12,799 nucleotides of DNA, taken from assembly GCA_050735975.1 (NCBI GenBank), contig JBOHVS010000040.1, forward strand, positions 1 to 12,799, given 5' to 3'. The position numbers and the translations under genes are program-made. Under the pieces are notes generated by a model, which saw nothing but the letters and a program-made list of their open reading frames with translations, had not been told where the DNA came from and did no database searches. The stretch comes from DATMBL01 sp050735975. GTDB taxonomy: Bacteria; Desulfobacterota; Binatia; UBA9968. Each line of letters opens with the position of its first letter. Within the stretch, counting starts at the first letter, position 1. This document shows positions 12,510 to 12,799 of this stretch, in pieces.

Positions 12510-12799
12510 TCAGGCACAGGCGCTTCGCAGGAGAACACGAGCTACGGCACGCGGATTTATGCCCTTCACAACTCTCCAAATGACCGCAAGTATCTGCGGG
12601 TCAACAACTACGTTTATCCGTGCGGCGCGACGCCATCCACGTCGACCGGCGAAGCGGGATATCAGGGGCGTTAGTATGTCCCCATCGACGATTTCAGCCA
12701 TTGCCGATTTGAGTTCTTTTATCGGCATTCGCAGCCCTTGGACAAGGAAAAGCTGAGAAAAAATCGCGCCGAGAATGTCGGACCCGACAATCGGCACAT
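12510..12799. other. Ambiguous coding trace at right edge
   Basis: Two opposite readings compete. On the minus strand a frame is open from the window edge to TGA at 12512-12510 (95 codons, VGSDILGAIFSQLFLVQGLR near its start), ending just before the ribosome site of the next fragment, as an operon would. On the plus strand 12510-12674 reads GASQENTSYGTRIYALHNSP then NDRKYLRVNNYVYPCG to a TAG. By my count the plus frame has roughly two-thirds G or C at third positions over its last 52 codons, against about half for the minus frame there. Neither is a family I recognise, so the strand is left open. Confidence 0.3.

Overview
The window reads as an accessory, partly decayed stretch of a bacterial chromosome, GC a little above 50%. 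The mix of amidohydrolase, MetE-like and Cys-nucleophile hydrolase genes with REP-type palindromes and Y1-transposase debris is familiar from uncultivated soil or subsurface lineages (Methylomirabilota/Rokubacteria-like or Desulfobacterota-like). That placement is an inference from gene style only; no rRNA or marker gene is present, and I see no tRNA.

Layout, left to right. 1-2100: the tail of a broken amidohydrolase, an apparently intact DUF899 thioredoxin-like gene, an alpha/beta hydrolase missing its N-terminus, and a chimeric ORF ending in the C-terminus of a REP-associated (Y1) transposase, all on the minus strand. 2186-4125: an unrecognised 344-aa protein, then an intact VapB/VapC-type toxin-antitoxin pair with a perfect 18-bp palindrome at its promoter. 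4201-6105: a 38-aa hydrolase scrap, an intact TIM-barrel amidohydrolase, a MITE/BIME-like element holding two REP hairpins, and a MetE-like gene with an N-terminal deletion, a restoring frameshift and a lost C-terminal third. 6264-6593: relics of a Fic gene and possibly of a tyrosine recombinase. 6589-7374: an intact zinc-ribbon/TM/coiled-coil/SH3 protein. 7633-8749: a hipBA relic (HipB N-terminus joined to HipA C-terminus) that still carries three copies of an operator, flanked by two diverged copies of a roughly 100-bp repeat. 8790-11309: a secreted basic/acidic OB-like protein, an exported SAM methyltransferase, a 39-aa membrane peptide and a membrane-anchored 133-aa protein. 11748-12799: a frameshifted excisionase-like HTH gene with a strong promoter/operator region, then unrecognised, partly broken coding traces to the window edge.

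There is little evidence of one multi-gene pathway here. Most intact genes stand alone with their own Shine-Dalgarno sites. The one clear functional unit is the VapBC pair. The coherent story is modular decay: toxin-antitoxin modules (one intact, HipBA dead, Fic dead), recombinase/transposase debris and REP-like palindromes, with breakpoints in several genes lying against repeat sequences.
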